This document shows positions 62,022-64,000 of a stretch of DNA of 64,000 bases, one piece after another (positions within the stretch are counted from its first letter, which is position 1; every line of letters starts with the position of its first letter). The notes beneath the pieces were generated by a model. The model was not told where the DNA came from. It saw nothing but the letters and a program-made list of their open reading frames with translations, and made no database searches. The position numbers were made by a program, and so were the translations under genes. This DNA is from Termitomyces sp. T153. Its lineage: Eukaryota > Basidiomycota > Agaricomycetes > Agaricales > Lyophyllaceae. The stretch is taken from positions 2,418,001-2,482,000 of the forward strand of contig JACKQL020000002.1 in assembly GCA_018296165.2 (NCBI GenBank), written 5' to 3'.

Positions 62022-64000
62022 CTATAGAGGCAGCCCGCAAACATCGCAATCTGGGCGGCTGTGCTCGTTGGCGAACGTGCAGTGTGGGCAGACCCTAAGA
62101 GAAGAACCACCTGCATCTCCACGGCTAGCCTCTTCGGCCGCGATCTGGTCAAAGACTTCCTGCGGTATGTCCTCGTCCATATGGGAGATCGAACCTCCAG
62201 GTACAGAAGACGAGGGGCGCACCGCTACAAAGGACAGGTCAACAGAAGAGCAGAACGAAAGAGATGGAGACGTACGGGCACTTTCACGCGTGAAGGTCAT
62301 GAGCGTTTGCCATCCATCTGTAACAAGAAGAGAATCGAGCGCAGATGGCTCCTCTAGAAGATCTGCACGTGAAACAGTCTGCACAAACACTTTCATATCC
62401 TCCTGAAGATTGACTCTTTGAGTCATCAATTCCGTTGAGAGCGTTGATAAACTACACATACCGGTGAAAATAGCTGGCTTGACCCAAGGAAGGCTACAAG
62501 ATGCCAGTCACTCAAGTAAGTCGCAAGCTCCTTTCTCTTCTGAAATTCACCAGGTTTAGCAAAACGACTTTCAGGTATATTGGGCGCATCTAGGCTCTGG
62601 AGGGTGGTCATAACGTTTTCGACGCTCTGATCTTCCAAGCCGGGACGATTTTCGATTTTGAACTGGCTAGATTTGAATATGGGCGACGGGTTCTGGGGAA
62701 AGCCATGAGTTACCTATGGGTGCAAGATCAGAGTCAGGGAAGGACGATAAGAGTGTGGCATACATTCAGCATGAGATACTCTACGGGGAAACAAGGTTTC
62801 GCACTCTTCTTGACCTCAAGCCCATACTCATTCTTATACGTGAAAAACACGTCAGGAACATACCGCGCCGTCTCTTGACTTCGATCTTCTTCCTTTACAC
62901 GAACGATACCTGGGTCGACGCTAGCCTCAATCATATCTGCTTCCACCATGGCGACGGCCTGCTCAGATACCTGATAGGCAGCAACGTCAACATGGCCATC
63001 TTCAGTTGCAGTTAGAACAGCAGTGACTAGTCGAGATGCAAATTGCCCTGTGGGTGATGACAGTGACACAGTTGGGTTGGCTTTTTGTACAGTGGCGGCA
63101 AAAATAGCTTCCAGTGACGAAAGATAGAACGACCCTGGGTGTCGCTTGTACACATTCTTAGATCGGTCTTCCGGTGTTGGATCTAGATCGGTGAAGATGT
63201 AGCCCACAATAGTCAAAGGGGTAGAAGCAAATTTAGCCAATTCTCGTACACGCGCTTCATCCTCCCAGGGTAGTCCGAGCGTCAGCCCATCCAGCTCTCC
63301 TTCTTGTGGTGGTTCATGGATGGCTTCTACCACGGCTTTGACACCCATCGGAACCTTGTCATAGGGCTCATAGCGTCCGATAAGCCATCCAAAACGTTGA
63401 AGGCCGGTGCTGCGCCACGCTTGGAGAAAGCGCTCGATGATATCCGTGGATGCAATTTCAAGATGATCAACCATCCTGAATGGCTGTGAAGCGAGTGTGA
63501 TCGCAGATGGCTGGCATGCAGTGCAAATTCCTGCCGGCCATGGCGCATGCCCTCCTGTCGGACACGGAATTTGAACTTTGTAAGAGAGAGGTGTGAGCGG
63601 AGGAAGAGAAGAAGCAGATGTCTTGGGAGTAATTTTGCGAAGATACGCATGGTATGAGAGATGTTTGATGTTGTTTTCTTTATGATATACAGCATCGTAA
63701 GGTTCCAAAGGCATGCAATAATCGCACATCCCTTTAGGACCATGCTTGCAGAATTGCGCGTCGCGTCCGCGTGGCAACATTCCAGTCTGACCACGCCAGT
63801 AGGTATCAACGGGATCTTCGGTTACAAGTTCCCATGGTCGTTTCGTGGCGTCCGTCGTTGGAACCGTTCTGGAGACAATATCACCCGCCACTGAGGAAGA
63901 CGGTTGAGATTGGTATCCCACAAAAACAAGGTCGCCATGACTGGATGAATTGTCAGCGAAACTGACACAGAATCAAGACCACCGAGCTCACTTGAGTCCA
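62022..64000 (-). CDS. npl4: NPL4, Cdc48 co-factor; 5' end beyond window
   Basis: With Ufd1 it guides the Cdc48/p97 ATPase to ubiquitinated proteins, for example in ER-associated degradation. Reading from the right edge, an exon ends at about 63993 and the next begins FADNSSSHGDLVFVG. The zf-NPL4 zinc-binding region shows FCKHGPKGMCDYCMPLEPY and later CPTGGHAPWPAGICTACQP. The MPN-type core follows (RFGWLIGRYEPYDKVPMGVKA, IFTDLDPTPEDRSKN, SFYLSSLEAIFAA). After introns come LSDWHLVAFLGSSQ and, at the C-terminus, a RanBP2-type zinc finger VCPHCTFANEHSRPDCDVC, ending GLPL at 62022. The N-terminal ubiquitin-like domain lies outside the window. Confidence 0.92.

Overview
The window looks like nuclear DNA of a basidiomycete fungus, most likely a mushroom-forming Agaricomycete. 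Almost every gene is cut by short introns of about 46-65 bp with GT-AG ends, genes are packed on both strands with short spacers, and the core proteins (MCM3, PRP17, PRP19, SPC7/KNL1, kinesin-6, tricalbin, TFB2, MTQ2, NPL4, ALG10) read like basidiomycete orthologues. All identifications come from reading the translated sequence by eye; no database search was run.

Layout. 1-2215: the 5' end of a HAD-like phosphatase gene (minus strand), a 1-kb TA-flanked inverted-repeat transposon in its promoter, and a beta-carbonic anhydrase. 2578-5605: a RINT1/Tip20-type tethering protein. 5781-7906: a protein with an N-terminal helical domain like that of MLKL, joined to a kinase fold with a degenerate catalytic loop. 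7907-9530: no gene seen. 9531-12269: MCM3. 12639-12975: a small secreted precursor that carries five copies of one octapeptide, mostly separated by Lys-Arg sites. 13866-18313: PRP17/CDC40 and a Myb plus C2H2 transcription factor. 18440-19860: diverged repeats. 19943-22938: SGT2 and PRP19, divergent and GC-rich. 23060-24105: a family of long direct repeats. 24247-31369: an OPT transporter, a TauD-type dioxygenase and ALG10. 31534-41729: a coiled-coil protein, SPC7/KNL1 and a divergent kinesin-6. 41923-43127: tRNA-Gln(CTG) and a second transposon of the same family. 43315-47614: gene-poor. 47615-59501: an UGO1-like carrier, tricalbin, TFB2, MTQ2 and a C2-only gene related to tricalbin. 59515-64000: tRNA-Gln(TTG), a Nudix hydrolase and NPL4 (5' end beyond the window).

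Most of these are independent housekeeping genes, though some sit in suggestive pairs. SPC7 and kinesin-6, both mitotic, share a 350-bp promoter with ACGCG cores. MCM3 has a palindromic TCGCGT/ACGCGA pair just upstream of its start. SGT2 and PRP19 share a promoter with three GTAAACAA motifs.

The most novel item is the small gene at 12639-12975. It encodes a signal peptide followed by (KR-EAGSVRDW)x4 plus one more distant copy. That is the layout of a Kex2-processed repeat peptide precursor, with a Glu-Ala pair after each Lys-Arg as in yeast alpha-factor. All differences between the repeat units are synonymous. Second in interest are the MLKL-like pseudokinase candidate and the tricalbin-derived C2-only gene.
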